Positions 9,926 to 19,021 of a DNA stretch of 64,000 nucleotides are shown piece by piece (the first letter of the stretch is position 1; every line of letters begins with the position of its first letter). Source of the DNA: Rhizobium sp. CSW-27 (GTDB lineage Bacteria; Pseudomonadota; Alphaproteobacteria; Rhizobiales; Rhizobiaceae). The position numbers and the translations under genes are program-made. A model generated the notes under the pieces. It had not been told where the DNA came from and made no database searches. It saw nothing but the letters and a program-made list of their open reading frames with translations. The stretch spans positions 186,001 to 250,000 of the forward strand of contig NZ_JAHHZO010000008.1 of the NCBI RefSeq assembly GCF_018760785.1, read 5' to 3'.

Positions 9926-10058
9926 GCCGCTGCTGCATTGCAGCAATGCGCATAATGCAAGGCTTGTGACCGCCAACGACCGGCGGCGCGCCAAATTAAG
10001 GCATATTCAGCGCCGGCCGTCTGGTTTATAGGGGGCGGACGAACAGAGAAGGCAGGAC

Positions 10059-10682
10059 ATGAGCACGATCCGCTATCACGAGGCAGACATTTCCGCCGAG
10101 GACGCCGCGCGCTATGACGGCGCCATCGCCATCGATACCGAAACGCTGGGCCTGGTGCCTCGCCGGGACCGGCTGTGCGTCGTGCAGCTGTCGCCGGGCG
10201 ACGGCACGGCCGACGTGATCCGCATTGCCGCCGGGCAGAGACAGGCTCCCAATCTGGTAGCGCTTCTGGCCGATGCCAGCCGCCCGAAGATCTTCCACTA
10301 TGGCCGCTTTGACATTGCCGTGCTCTATCACACCTTCGGCGTGACGACCGCATCCGTCTTCTGCACCAAGATCGCCTCGCGGCTGACGCGCACCTATACC
10401 GACCGGCACGGCCTGAAGGACAATCTCAAGGAACTGCTGGACATCGACGTGTCGAAGGCCCAGCAGCAATCGGACTGGGCGGCGGAGACCCTCTCCCAGG
10501 CGCAGCTCGAATATGCCGCCTCCGACGTGCTGCACCTGCATGCGCTGCGTGACAAGCTGACCCAGCGCCTGCTGCGCGACGGCCGCATGGAACTGGCGCA
10601 GGCCTGCTTCGACTTCCTGCCGAGCCGCGCCAAGCTGGACCTGCTCGGCTGGGAAGAGACGGACATCTTCGCCCATAGCTGA
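10059..10682 (+). CDS. rnd: Ribonuclease D-type 3'-5' exonuclease
   Basis: 207 residues. A DnaQ/DEDD-fold exonuclease that trims RNA 3' ends. Visible acidic motifs are AIDTETLGL (exo I, residues about 22-30), HYGRFDIAVL (exo II) and YAASDVLHLHALRDKL (exo III, DEDDy type). It lacks the C-terminal HRDC domains of E. coli RNase D, as is usual for the short alphaproteobacterial form. It starts at ATG after AGAAGGCAGGAC and stands alone, upstream of an unrelated hypothetical gene. Confidence 0.93.
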   Translation: MSTIRYHEADISAEDAARYDGAIAIDTETLGLVPRRDRLCVVQLSPGDGTADVIRIAAGQRQAPNLVALLADASRPKIFHYGRFDIAVLYHTFGVTTASVFCTKIASRLTRTYTDRHGLKDNLKELLDIDVSKAQQQSDWAAETLSQAQLEYAASDVLHLHALRDKLTQRLLRDGRMELAQACFDFLPSRAKLDLLGWEETDIFAHS

Positions 10683-10701
10683 AAGAACTCGCAACCGCCG
10701 G

Positions 10702-10717
10702 TTAGCCTTCGCTTAAC
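10702..10717 (+). promoter_or_regulatory. CtrA-like site upstream of the 10774 gene
   Basis: TTAG-N7-TTAAC, one mismatch from the alphaproteobacterial CtrA consensus TTAA-N7-TTAAC, 56 bases before the start codon. It lies inside a small hairpin (arms 10697-10704 and 10714-10721), so it may instead be part of an rnd 3' structure. Confidence 0.4.
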
Positions 10718-10773
10718 CGGCGCCCGCCACCCTTGAGGCGATTCGCAAGGACAGCCCGGGGGGACCGCAAGCC

Positions 10774-11844
10774 ATGCTCATCGCTCAAGCGCCATCGACC
10801 GGTACGATCGCCACCGGCCTCCTGCAGTCGATGCTGGATGAAACGGAAGAAAGGCGTCGCGAGGAGGAGCGGCAAAAATCCGGTCAGAAGCCGGATCCGG
10901 TGACCGAAGCGCGGATTGCCGCAAGCGAGGAAGCCCGGCAGGCACGCGACAGGATCAGCGGCGCGCTGTTTTCGGCCACCAGGGTCGACCTCAACGAATT
11001 GAAGGCGCAGCTTTACCAGAAGCTTGGCGAGTCTGTCGGGGTGGAGCAGACGGATGACATGTCGTCCTATGCCTATGGCCGCGCCATCGAAACGGCGCTC
11101 GCCGAACTGTCGCCGCAGGCCACGATCGACCTGAAGGCGGAGCTCGGGCTGGATGAACTCGGCCTGTCCCTGTCGACGGTGATCGAGGCGATCAAGAACC
11201 CCTATGCGGACGCGGCGGTGACGCTCGAAACGGCGCTGGAAAAGCAGCACGGCAATGGCAGCATGACGCAAAGCGAGACTGCCAAGGTTCTGCAGAGGCT
11301 GGAGGACGTAGCCGATCCGAAGACGCTTGCCGAGCTGAAGCTCGGCGATCAGGGCTATGATCCGACCCGCGTGGCGGATGAGGAAACCGATACGGAGCGG
11401 CTCGAGGACATTGCCGCCCGGGAAGCCTCTGCCAAGCTCGATGACGTGCAGGAGATGCATCGGGCACTTGCCGAACGCAATGCGGCGGCCGCCGCGACCG
11501 GCAGCCTGGCGGCGCAGGCCGGCACGACGGACGACGCTGCCGATGCGCCGGAAGACCTTCTGGTCATCTTCGCCGCCGCGCTTGAAAGTGCCGGAACCGA
11601 TGCCGCAAGCACGGACGAGACGGCGCAGTCCGTCGCCTCCTCCGCCGACGCCGGGCAGGAGGCAGACCTTGCCGGATCGCAACAGGAGGCACCGCTTTCC
11701 GAGGCTGCCCGCGCGGAACAGGCCGCCGAGCAGGCGGAAGCTGAAATGGGACTATCCGAACCGTTGGACGGGCTGATCGGGCTCTCGCTCGATGAACTCG
11801 GCCTCTATCGGCTGCTGAAGCCCACCCGGGAGCTGGTGGCCTGA
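10774..11844 (+). CDS. Uncharacterised Glu/Ala-rich protein
   Basis: 356 residues with no recognised domain, signal peptide or membrane segment. The N-terminal third is charged and helical (ETEERRREEERQ). The middle carries ELGLDELGLSLSTVIEAIKNP, and the extreme C-terminus repeats a similar pattern, GLSLDELGLYRLLKP, so the two may be repeats of one short module. A Gly/Ala/Asp-rich low-complexity stretch lies between about residues 235 and 325. It has typical high-GC codon use, so it is likely native. A CtrA-like box lies upstream. It is followed, after 211 bases, by another unrecognised Ala-rich protein. Confidence 0.75.
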   Translation: MLIAQAPSTGTIATGLLQSMLDETEERRREEERQKSGQKPDPVTEARIAASEEARQARDRISGALFSATRVDLNELKAQLYQKLGESVGVEQTDDMSSYAYGRAIETALAELSPQATIDLKAELGLDELGLSLSTVIEAIKNPYADAAVTLETALEKQHGNGSMTQSETAKVLQRLEDVADPKTLAELKLGDQGYDPTRVADEETDTERLEDIAAREASAKLDDVQEMHRALAERNAAAAATGSLAAQAGTTDDAADAPEDLLVIFAAALESAGTDAASTDETAQSVASSADAGQEADLAGSQQEAPLSEAARAEQAAEQAEAEMGLSEPLDGLIGLSLDELGLYRLLKPTRELVA

Positions 11845-11898
11845 ACGGCCTGCCCCGGACGCGCAGGGAGGCACCCGATCCAGGGCACAGCATTCCCG

Positions 11899-11929
11899 AA
11901 TGTTAAAATTTTAGCAAAATCTTAACATT
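11899..11929. repeat. AT-rich inverted repeat containing a CtrA-like site
   Basis: AATGTTAA (11899-11906) pairs with TTAACATT (11922-11929), and inside them ATTTT pairs with AAAAT around an AGC loop, giving an almost continuous 14-bp stem with one mismatch. The right half contains TTAG-N7-TTAAC (11911-11926). It lies between two hypothetical genes, about 130 bases ahead of the second, in a region much richer in A and T than its surroundings. It could be a terminator-like hairpin, an operator, or both. Confidence 0.55.
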
Positions 11930-12055
11930 TTCAGGTCATGCTTGGCCATTCATCGGCATGAAATGTCGCCATGAGGCGCCGCGGCCCACCAGGTCGCCCG
12001 TAGGTTCCGCGAAGCCGGTCTGTCCTGCCAACCGACAACAGCGTGGAGCAGACTC

Positions 12056-13768
12056 ATGTTGCCCCCTGTCGCCGCCCTTTCGGACACATCCTTCGATCTC
12101 TCCGGCCAGCCCGGCCAGATGCCGGCCCTGCCGCGCATCGAACTGTCGCTCGGACGCGCGGACGCCGATCCGCAGAGCCCGGCAACTGCTGCCCCCGGCG
12201 CAAGCCGGTTCGGCCTTCTGTCGCTTTCCGGCCAGATGCAGCTGTCGCAGGGCCTCTCGGTGGTGGCCGAAACCATCGGCGCCCTGCTGAAGATCAACCG
12301 CAATGCCGGCGAATCGCTGGCCGACTACAGCGACCGCATCGCCGAAGCCATTTCCGCCCTGTCCGGGCCGGAGAAGCTGGCGCTCCAGCGGGCCCTGAAC
12401 CAGCTGATGCAGGGGTTCACGCTGCGCCTTCTGACCGACATCCTGAAGAACCCGTTCGGCCCCGAGGCGACGCGCGTGGCCCTGCAGATCGAGGCAGCGG
12501 CCTATCACGAGCGCGATCCCGCAACGCGACGCGTCGTGACCTCCTACTGGCAGAATGCCGGAGCGGATGCCGCGCAGGGGCCGATCGGCCCGCAGGCCGC
12601 GGCAGCCGGCGATGCCCGCCGCCTGCCCGGCGAATGGCTGCGATCTGGCGCCACCGGCGAAGGAAGAGCCCTGACGAGCCCGCTGATGCAGGGACGGCCG
12701 GAAGGCGCCTCCGCTTTCCCGGTACGGCCGGAACACGACGAGCCGGCACCGCTGACAGAGGCCGGAAGGCATTCGGGCGACAACCGGGACCTAGCCTCCG
12801 GACCGGCAGCGCTCACCGGCACAGTCAGCCGGGGGGACATCGCTTCGGCGACGGGACTGCCGCCAGCGGCAACGACAGGCTTCACTGCCGCGCCGGCCGC
12901 GGATATTGCGCCGATGCGGGCCGCCACACCGCTCGCGATGGCCGGCAAGGCGTCGGAACCACCTGCCGCAGAGGCCTCCGCTGCTCCCTCGCTGCCGGCA
13001 ACGCAGGAGACGGCAGCCTCCCTTGCCGGCGAGGATGCGACTTATGACGGGCCGGCCCTTGCACGCCGCATGACCGGGCCGGAAGAGGCCATGGACCATG
13101 CCGCAGCCCTGCCGCGCCCCGGCCTTCCCACCGCCGGCGATGTGCCGGTGCCCGTGGCCGCCGCCTGGCTTTCCGGCCTCTATGCCGATGAAGGAGGCAC
13201 ATCCTGGCCGCTCACCCATGTCCTTGCGGACGCAGCCGCCGATCCTCAACCGACCGCGACCGGCCCCGAGCCTGACAGCGCCCGGGATGCGGCAGCCGAC
13301 CCGCGGACCGCCGATGCCGCGGGCGAAGCTTCGTCTTCCACGGCGACAGCCGGTGAGCGTGGTGCGCCGGCTGCCCCATCCTCACAGACGGGGGCAGCAC
13401 CGGCACAGGCCACCCCGGGCCAGCCGCCATCCGCGCCCTCCCCGGCCGTCGGTGCGCCGCGCGATGCCGTTCTGCCGGCCTATGTGCCCTATGGGCCGCA
13501 GGGCATGCCGGAAGACGAGGAGATGCCGCTGGTGCGGGCCGTCGACGGAGATGACGAGGATCGCCAGCATGGCCGCCGCCGGGGCGGTCAGCCGCAGCGC
13601 GATACGGCAGAGGATGAAGTGCCGCGACAGGCAGAGGATGCGGGGGAAGATGGACCGGAGGCAAAGGTCGCAGAGCCCGGCCCGTTCGATGCAGAGGAGG
13701 CGTCGCTCCCTCCCGCGCCGGCCGAGGACAGTGCCCAGGGTTTCTACCAGAGACTGGCCGCCTGGTGA
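12056..13768 (+). CDS. Uncharacterised Ala/Pro-rich protein
   Basis: 570 residues, no recognised family. A compact, probably folded helical region lies at about residues 45-165 (GLLSLSGQMQLSQGLSVV, then LADYSDRIAEAISALSG). The next 350 residues are low-complexity Ala/Pro/Gly/Glu sequence, and the protein ends in an acidic tail with GFYQRLAAW. No signal peptide or membrane segment is evident. The length and disordered middle recall FliK-like or other secreted modular proteins, but there is no motif to support that. It ends 17 bases before a terminator shared with rpsA. Confidence 0.7.
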   Translation: MLPPVAALSDTSFDLSGQPGQMPALPRIELSLGRADADPQSPATAAPGASRFGLLSLSGQMQLSQGLSVVAETIGALLKINRNAGESLADYSDRIAEAISALSGPEKLALQRALNQLMQGFTLRLLTDILKNPFGPEATRVALQIEAAAYHERDPATRRVVTSYWQNAGADAAQGPIGPQAAAAGDARRLPGEWLRSGATGEGRALTSPLMQGRPEGASAFPVRPEHDEPAPLTEAGRHSGDNRDLASGPAALTGTVSRGDIASATGLPPAATTGFTAAPAADIAPMRAATPLAMAGKASEPPAAEASAAPSLPATQETAASLAGEDATYDGPALARRMTGPEEAMDHAAALPRPGLPTAGDVPVPVAAAWLSGLYADEGGTSWPLTHVLADAAADPQPTATGPEPDSARDAAADPRTADAAGEASSSTATAGERGAPAAPSSQTGAAPAQATPGQPPSAPSPAVGAPRDAVLPAYVPYGPQGMPEDEEMPLVRAVDGDDEDRQHGRRRGGQPQRDTAEDEVPRQAEDAGEDGPEAKVAEPGPFDAEEASLPPAPAEDSAQGFYQRLAAW

Positions 13769-13785
13769 GCAATCACCACAACAAA

Positions 13786-13813
13786 AAACCCGCCGGATCG
13801 CTCCGGCGGGTTT
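13786..13813. terminator. Two-way terminator between the 12056 gene and rpsA
   Basis: Perfect 12-bp stem AAACCCGCCGGA / TCCGGCGGGTTT with a TCGC loop. A-rich sequence on one side and T-rich on the other lets it terminate both the plus-strand hypothetical gene and minus-strand rpsA. Confidence 0.85.
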
Positions 13814-13836
13814 CCTTATAGCCATGCCAACGAGGA

Positions 13837-15540
13837 TTAGTCGTTGCTGCGGTTCTTGAGCGCTGCGCCCAGGATGTCGCCGAGCGATGCGCCCGAGTCG
13901 GACGAACCGAACTGAGCGACGGCTTCCTTCTCTTCGGCGATCTCGAGAGCCTTGATCGACAGCATGATCTTGCGATCCTTCTTGGAGAAGTTGACGACGC
14001 GGGCGTCGACAAGCTGACCAACCTGGAAACGCTCCGGACGCTGCTCGTCGCGGTCACGCGACAGATCGCCACGGCGGATGAACGAGGTGATGTCTTCGTG
14101 GTTGACGAGCTTCACTTCGATGCCGCCATCGTTGACGCCGATGACTTCGCACGACACGACGGCGTTCTTGCGCAGGTCGCCGGACTGGGCAGCTTCACCG
14201 ACCGTGTCACGGCCGAGCTGCTTGATGCCGAGCGAGATGCGCTCCTTCTCGACGTCCACATCGAGAACAACAGCGCGAACGACGTCGCCCTTGTTGAATT
14301 CCTCGATGACCTGCTCGCCCGGACGGTTCCAGTCGAGGTCGGAGAGGTGAACCATGCCGTCCACATCGCCATCGAGGCCGATGAACAGGCCGAATTCGGT
14401 CTTGTTCTTGACTTCGCCTTCAACTTCCGTGCCAGCCGGATGGCTGAACGCAAAGGCCTGCCACGGGTTTTCGAGCGTCTGCTTCAGGCCGAGCGAAATG
14501 CGGCGCTTGGACGGATCGACTTCGAGAACGACCACGTCAACTTCCTGGCTGGTGGACAGGATCTTGCCGGGGTGAACGTTCTTCTTCGTCCAGGACATTT
14601 CGGAGATGTGGATGAGGCCTTCGATGCCCGGCTCCAGCTCAACGAATGCACCGTAGTCGGTGATGTTGGTGACGGTACCGGAGATCTTCTTGCCAACCGG
14701 GTACTTGGCGGAGATGCCATCCCACGGATCCGACTCGAGCTGCTTCATGCCGAGCGAGATGCGGTGGGTTTCCTGGTTGATGCGGATGATCTGAACCTTG
14801 ACCGACTGGCCGATGTTCAGGATTTCCGACGGATGGTTGACGCGGCGCCATGCCATGTCGGTGACGTGCAGCAGGCCGTCGATGCCGCCGAGATCAACGA
14901 ACGCACCGTAATCGGTGATGTTCTTGACGACGCCGTCAACAACCTGGCCTTCTTCGAGGTTCTGAACGATTTCCGAACGCTGTTCGGCACGCGACTCTTC
15001 GAGAACCGTGCGGCGCGAGACAACGATGTTGCCGCGGCGCTTGTCCATCTTGAGGATTTCGAAGGGCTGCGGGTTGTGCATGAGCGGCGTGACGTCGCGG
15101 ATCGGACGGATGTCGACCTGCGAACGCGGCAGGAAGGCAACAGCGCCGTCGAGGTCGACCGTGAAGCCGCCCTTGACCTGGTTGAAGATGACGCCTTCGA
15201 CGCGCTCGCCGGCTTCGAACTTGGCTTCCAGACGGATCCAGCTTTCTTCGCGGCGAGCCTTCTCGCGCGACAGAACGGCTTCGCCCAGAGCGTTTTCGAT
15301 GCGCTCGACGTAAACTTCGACTTCGTCGCCGACCTTCAGCGAGCCGTCCTTGCCCTTGGCGCCGAATTCCTTCAGCGGAACGCGGCCTTCGACCTTGAGG
15401 CCGACGTCGATGACGGCAACGTCCTTCTCGATCGCCGTGACCGTGCCCTTGGCAACATAGCCTTCGGCCAGATCGTGGGATGCAAAGGATTCCTCGAGCA
15501 GGGCTGCGAAATCATCCCGCGTGGGGTTTGCTACTGACAT
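13837..15540 (-). CDS. rpsA: 30S ribosomal protein S1
   Basis: 567 residues, normal for the family. It contains six S1 RNA-binding domains in tandem, seen as repeats of the pattern GxVxxIxxYGAFVxLxxGxxGLxHxS (for example NITDYGAFVDLGGIDGLLHV and NITDYGAFVELEPGIEGLIH). It binds mRNA leaders and brings them to the 30S subunit. The ATG at 15540 (MSVANPTRDDF) has AGGAGA four bases upstream and is the family start; the open frame continues upstream without coding character. It follows cmk with a 167-base gap, as in related genomes. Confidence 0.97.
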   Translation of the reverse strand: MSVANPTRDDFAALLEESFASHDLAEGYVAKGTVTAIEKDVAVIDVGLKVEGRVPLKEFGAKGKDGSLKVGDEVEVYVERIENALGEAVLSREKARREESWIRLEAKFEAGERVEGVIFNQVKGGFTVDLDGAVAFLPRSQVDIRPIRDVTPLMHNPQPFEILKMDKRRGNIVVSRRTVLEESRAEQRSEIVQNLEEGQVVDGVVKNITDYGAFVDLGGIDGLLHVTDMAWRRVNHPSEILNIGQSVKVQIIRINQETHRISLGMKQLESDPWDGISAKYPVGKKISGTVTNITDYGAFVELEPGIEGLIHISEMSWTKKNVHPGKILSTSQEVDVVVLEVDPSKRRISLGLKQTLENPWQAFAFSHPAGTEVEGEVKNKTEFGLFIGLDGDVDGMVHLSDLDWNRPGEQVIEEFNKGDVVRAVVLDVDVEKERISLGIKQLGRDTVGEAAQSGDLRKNAVVSCEVIGVNDGGIEVKLVNHEDITSFIRRGDLSRDRDEQRPERFQVGQLVDARVVNFSKKDRKIMLSIKALEIAEEKEAVAQFGSSDSGASLGDILGAALKNRSND

Positions 15541-15707
15541 GAAATCTCCTGATCGTGCCGCCATGGGCACGCAATGCGCCGGGGGTTCGTGTTGTTCATA
15601 CCCAAAGATCAAGTCCGCCCTACACACTTCGAGGGCAATCCGGCGCGGGGACCAGGTCTTCAAGCGATGTGTTGTTTGCTGATGCGCCGGCCAGGCCGGC
15701 GGATCGT

Positions 15708-16343
15708 TCAGTTCCGGTTCAAGGCTGCGTCGATGATGGTCTTCGCCGCCTGAAATGCGGCCTCTATACTCATTTCCGAGGTATCAAGCAAGTGCGCATC
15801 GGCCGCCGGTTTCAGCGGACTGTCTGCCCGGCCCATGTCGCGCTCGTCGCGCTTTTTCACATCCGCAAGGATGGTCTCGTAATCGGCATTCCCGCCGCCG
15901 GCAAGCACCTCGTCATGACGCCGGCGTGCCCGCACCTGCGGCGAGGCGGTGACATAGAGCTTCACCGGCGCATCTGGGCAGACAACGGTGCCGATGTCGC
16001 GCCCGTCCAGCACCGTACCGGGCGCCCGCGCGGAAAAGCTCCGCTGCGCCTCCACCAGCGCCCGCCGTACGGCGGGCATCACCGCAATCTTCGACGCCGC
16101 CTCGCCGATATGGTGCTGTTCCAGCACCGAACGGTCGAGGCCCGCCAGATCCACCGCCCTGGCCACGCGTTCCGCCACCGCCTCGTCGTCGAGCGGCAGA
16201 CCGGCCTCCAGCAGCGCACGGGCCGTGGCGCGATAGGTGAGGCCCGTATCGAGATGATGGAAGCCATAGGTTTCGGCGATCCGCCGCGCCAGCGTGCCCT
16301 TGCCCGCCGCAGCCGGCCCGTCGATGGCGATGATGAAGGTCAT
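15708..16343 (-). CDS. cmk: Cytidylate kinase
   Basis: 211 residues. It phosphorylates CMP and dCMP with ATP. The P-loop is [15 protein letters not shown] at the N-terminus; [14 protein letters not shown] and [11 protein letters not shown] (CMP binding), then RRRHDEV and [10 protein letters not shown] (lid region), match the family. It lies between the aroA-like gene and rpsA on the minus strand, the standard aroA-cmk-rpsA order of this group. Confidence 0.96.
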   Translation of the reverse strand: MTFIIAIDGPAAAGKGTLARRIAETYGFHHLDTGLTYRATARALLEAGLPLDDEAVAERVARAVDLAGLDRSVLEQHHIGEAASKIAVMPAVRRALVEAQRSFSARAPGTVLDGRDIGTVVCPDAPVKLYVTASPQVRARRRHDEVLAGGGNADYETILADVKKRDERDMGRADSPLKPAADAHLLDTSEMSIEAAFQAAKTIIDAALNRN

Positions 16344-16455
16344 GACAGTCTCCCGGTTTGTGGCCCTCCTTAACCGAAGACCGGCCGGTGTGTCACCATG
16401 CGCCCGCAGTCATGCCGGCTGGTGCGCGCATTGCCGCCACCTGCGGGGCATGCGC

Positions 16456-17178
16456 CTAGCCGAGATCGATCCGCTGCGCGAAAAGCGGCACGCGACCCGC
16501 GATCCGCACCTCCCGACCGGCTTCGCAGCGGACCTGCGCGACCTCGGCACCGAACAGACGCAGGATCGCCGGAAAGACCTGCGCCTCCCCGCCCTCCGGT
16601 TCGCGCAGAACCGTGTCGCCGCAGCCCGCAAGCGCAGCCAGCATCAGGGCAGGTCTCAACCACGTTGCGCCTTCGCGCCCCTGCGGCCCTTCCGGCAGAT
16701 CCCGAAGCAGCGGGCCTGCCAGCCGGGGGCCACGCACCCGCAGCAGGTCGGCATCGATCGCCTCCACCTGCATGCCCATCAGCGCCAGCGGCTGAAGCAG
16801 GGGCTGCATCTGCTGCGGCGCGCAGCGAAGCGCAAGCGGGAAATCGTAAAGCCCGGCAAGGCCAAGCAGCAGGGCGGCCAGTTCGGGATCGGCGCCGGCC
16901 TCGCAGATGCCCTGCGGCTCGAGCAGCGCGCCATTGCCGACGCCATTCACCAGCCATGCGGAGCCCGTGTGCCGCATGCCGATGCCGAAACGGGAAAGAA
17001 GCCCCGCCGCCTGAGCCAGCATGGGCATGTCCGGCAGCCCCTCGATCCGGCTCTCGCCGGCCGAAAGCCCTGCGACGAACAGGAGAAACAGGCGGGAAAG
17101 GCGGTCTGCGGGCAAGGGAAAGGCGACCGCCGGCCGAGCGCCGGACAGCGACCGATCCAGTGCACCCTCGTTCGACAT
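16456..17178 (-). CDS. Half-length, degenerate EPSP-synthase (AroA)-like protein
   Basis: 240 residues, against about 430-450 for AroA, at the position where aroA normally precedes cmk. Traces of the AroA fold can be followed: PLPADRLSRLFLLFVAGLSAGESRIEGL resembles the PGDKSISHRS...GETRI start, and LMGMQVEAIDADLLRVRGPRL and LRPALMLAALAGCGDTVLREPE follow in the expected order. The catalytic Lys-Ser motif and the substrate-loop NAGT are not recognisable, and the C-terminal half is absent. The start at 17178 has AAGGG seven bases upstream. It is probably a decayed or repurposed paralogue; it should not be taken as a working shikimate enzyme. Confidence 0.65.
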   Translation of the reverse strand: MSNEGALDRSLSGARPAVAFPLPADRLSRLFLLFVAGLSAGESRIEGLPDMPMLAQAAGLLSRFGIGMRHTGSAWLVNGVGNGALLEPQGICEAGADPELAALLLGLAGLYDFPLALRCAPQQMQPLLQPLALMGMQVEAIDADLLRVRGPRLAGPLLRDLPEGPQGREGATWLRPALMLAALAGCGDTVLREPEGGEAQVFPAILRLFGAEVAQVRCEAGREVRIAGRVPLFAQRIDLG

Positions 17179-17432
17179 TGACCGACCCTTTTTTATGGCT
17201 AGCATTGATGCGGGCGGCCGGCGAAAAGCCGGAGCGCGCCTGACGCGACGTGCGGCTCCCTATCACAAACTTTCCCCCGGGTCATGCGCGGCAGGACCGG
17301 AAAATCGCGCCGTTTGGCGGCCAAGTTTGTCTTTGACATGCCTGGGGACAATGAGTAAGGGGACCGGCTAGCATTTTAGCGCCGCCTTTGCGGCAACGCC
17401 GAGGAAATCGGCATTCTCACGGGGCTTTGACA

Positions 17433-17819
17433 GTGGCAAAAGCGGAACTTGGAACCAAGCGCATCGACCCGGATACGGGCAAGAAATTCTACGACCTCAA
17501 CCGCGATCCGGTTGTCTCTCCCTATACCGGCAAGTCCTGGCCGCTCTCCTTCTTCGAGGAGACGACGGCACAGATGAAGATGGAACAGGACGAAGAGGAA
17601 GAGGTCGCGGAAGTCGATACCGAGAACCCCGATGTCGAACTGGTCTCGCTCGAAGAGGGTGATGACGCAGCGGCCGGCGACGACATTCCCGATATCGGCG
17701 ACGACGACGTGGAAATCGACGGCGACGACGACGACACCTTCCTCGAAGCGGACGAAGACGACGACGATGACGACGTCTCCGGCATCATCGGCGTCGGCGG
17801 CGACGAAGACGAGGTCTGA
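17433..17819 (+). CDS. TIGR02300 family acidic protein
   Basis: 128 residues. The N-terminal 45 residues (AKAELGTKRIDPDTGKKFYD, then LNRDPVVSPYTGKSWP) match a small family found only in alphaproteobacteria. The rest is an extremely acidic, disordered tail of Asp and Glu. Function unknown. GTG start with GGGG upstream, divergent from the aroA-like gene; a clear terminator follows. Confidence 0.88.
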   Translation: MAKAELGTKRIDPDTGKKFYDLNRDPVVSPYTGKSWPLSFFEETTAQMKMEQDEEEEVAEVDTENPDVELVSLEEGDDAAAGDDIPDIGDDDVEIDGDDDDTFLEADEDDDDDDVSGIIGVGGDEDEV

Positions 17820-17834
17820 TTTTCCTTGAGAATT

Positions 17835-17873
17835 CAGGCCCGGATGAAAAAAATGCCGGGCCTGTCATTTTTT
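17835..17873 (+). terminator. Rho-independent terminator of the TIGR02300 gene
   Basis: Nine-bp perfect stem CAGGCCCGG / CCGGGCCTG, A-rich loop, then a run of six T (17868-17873). It begins 16 bases after the stop codon. Confidence 0.85.
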
Positions 17874-17875
17874 GG

Positions 17876-17904
17876 CTTGCACTCCGAAACGACCGGACGT
17901 ATTA
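17876..17904 (+). promoter_or_regulatory. Possible promoter of tRNA-Ala
   Basis: CTTGCA (17876-17881), a 17-base spacer, GTATTA (17899-17904). The fit to the rhizobial consensus CTTGAC-N17-CTATAT is moderate. It lies about 70 bases ahead of the tRNA and just after the previous terminator, where a tRNA promoter is expected. Confidence 0.4.
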
Positions 17905-17973
17905 AGCCGCCACCCCGCCGGAAACGACGCTTCCACGGGGTTCCCGGAACCGGAAAATGCCCGGTACCCTGAT

Positions 17974-18049
<76 letters not shown>

Positions 18050-18289
18050 AACATTTTTTCTGTTTCCGTTTTCTCCAAGTTGCCATACGTTTTTATATGT
18101 TCTGAAAACAGCCGCGCGGGCTGGTACTCTATTGTCGTGCCGCCTCCCCACGTTGCCGACATACCGCACTGGGTTTAGCCATAGACCGATAGATCGAGGC
18201 AGAAACGGTGGCGTCTTGCCATGTTCGTAGTTGTTGCGTCCGATTGACTTGCCCGATAAGTACGCCCTCACTGTGCGTCGAGGTGCAGA

Positions 18290-18592
18290 ATGTCAGATCG
18301 CAGTTTCCGCCATCATTCAACTGCACCGGAAGCTCACCGCATTACGCTTCCATTGGCGACGGCCGACAACGGCATTTCCATTTCAAACTGCGATAGCGGC
18401 CCCGACGTCGAGGAATTTCTCGGTGCCTATGACTGCGAGTTCGACCTGCGCATTGCCACGGATCAAGTCGCATTATTGGCGCTTCACCTCATCAAGGACG
18501 GATTTTTTCCTGAAGCGGATAGCGTCGACGCACTCGAACACTATTACGAGAGTATAGGCATGAGCGCGCTTCAATGGTCATGGTGCTCCTGA
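18290..18592 (+). CDS. Small hypothetical protein next to tRNA-Ala
   Basis: 100 residues, no recognised domain. The C-terminal 55 residues (FDLRIATDQVALLALHLIKD and onwards, ending in SWCS) look like a folded helical unit; the first 40 are less convincing. The start has CGAGG upstream. The surrounding 0.5 kb is lower in GC than the rest of the window, and the gene directly follows a tRNA, so it may be a late arrival or a remnant. Confidence 0.45.
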   Translation: MSDRSFRHHSTAPEAHRITLPLATADNGISISNCDSGPDVEEFLGAYDCEFDLRIATDQVALLALHLIKDGFFPEADSVDALEHYYESIGMSALQWSWCS

Positions 18593-18659
18593 CACCGTGA
18601 GAATACGCACCCCACCAGGTCGCGAACGCGGTTAACCCACCGCCAGAGAGAAACTACCC

Positions 18660-18914
18660 CTACCGCCGCGGCTCGCCGCCCGGCGCATAGACGCTTTTGC
18701 GCTCGAAGCGGAACTTGTGGCCGCACTGGCAGCGCAGCATGTATTTCCGCGGATCGCGGGCGGCAAATTCGGTGTAGAAACCCTTCGGCATCTCGTCCAC
18801 CTGGAAGCCGGGGTCCTTGCGGCGCGGGTCGTCGTCTTCGGAAACCTCGGCAAAGCCGGAGTGTCCGCACTGGGGGCATTCGAGTTTTCGGGAATATCGG
18901 TCGCGTGCTGCCAT
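18660..18914 (-). CDS. Small zinc-ribbon protein
   Basis: 84 residues. Two Cys pairs, LECPQCGHSG near the N-terminus and LRCQCGHKF near the C-terminus, are spaced for one zinc-binding ribbon. No catalytic domain is present. The start at 18914 (MAARDRYSRKLEC) puts the first Cys pair near the N-terminus; the open frame extends 12 residues upstream. Convergent with the small hypothetical gene at 18290 and divergent from mpg. Function unknown. Confidence 0.7.
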   Translation of the reverse strand: MAARDRYSRKLECPQCGHSGFAEVSEDDDPRRKDPGFQVDEMPKGFYTEFAARDPRKYMLRCQCGHKFRFERKSVYAPGGEPRR

Positions 18915-19021
18915 GGCCGCAGAGGTAGAGGCTCGCGGGCGGGCTGGCAAGGGGCGGATGCCGCCTCGCTTTCATCCGTCCACCCCTTGCCGTGGCCGGC
19001 AGGGCGGGCGAGATAGGCAAC

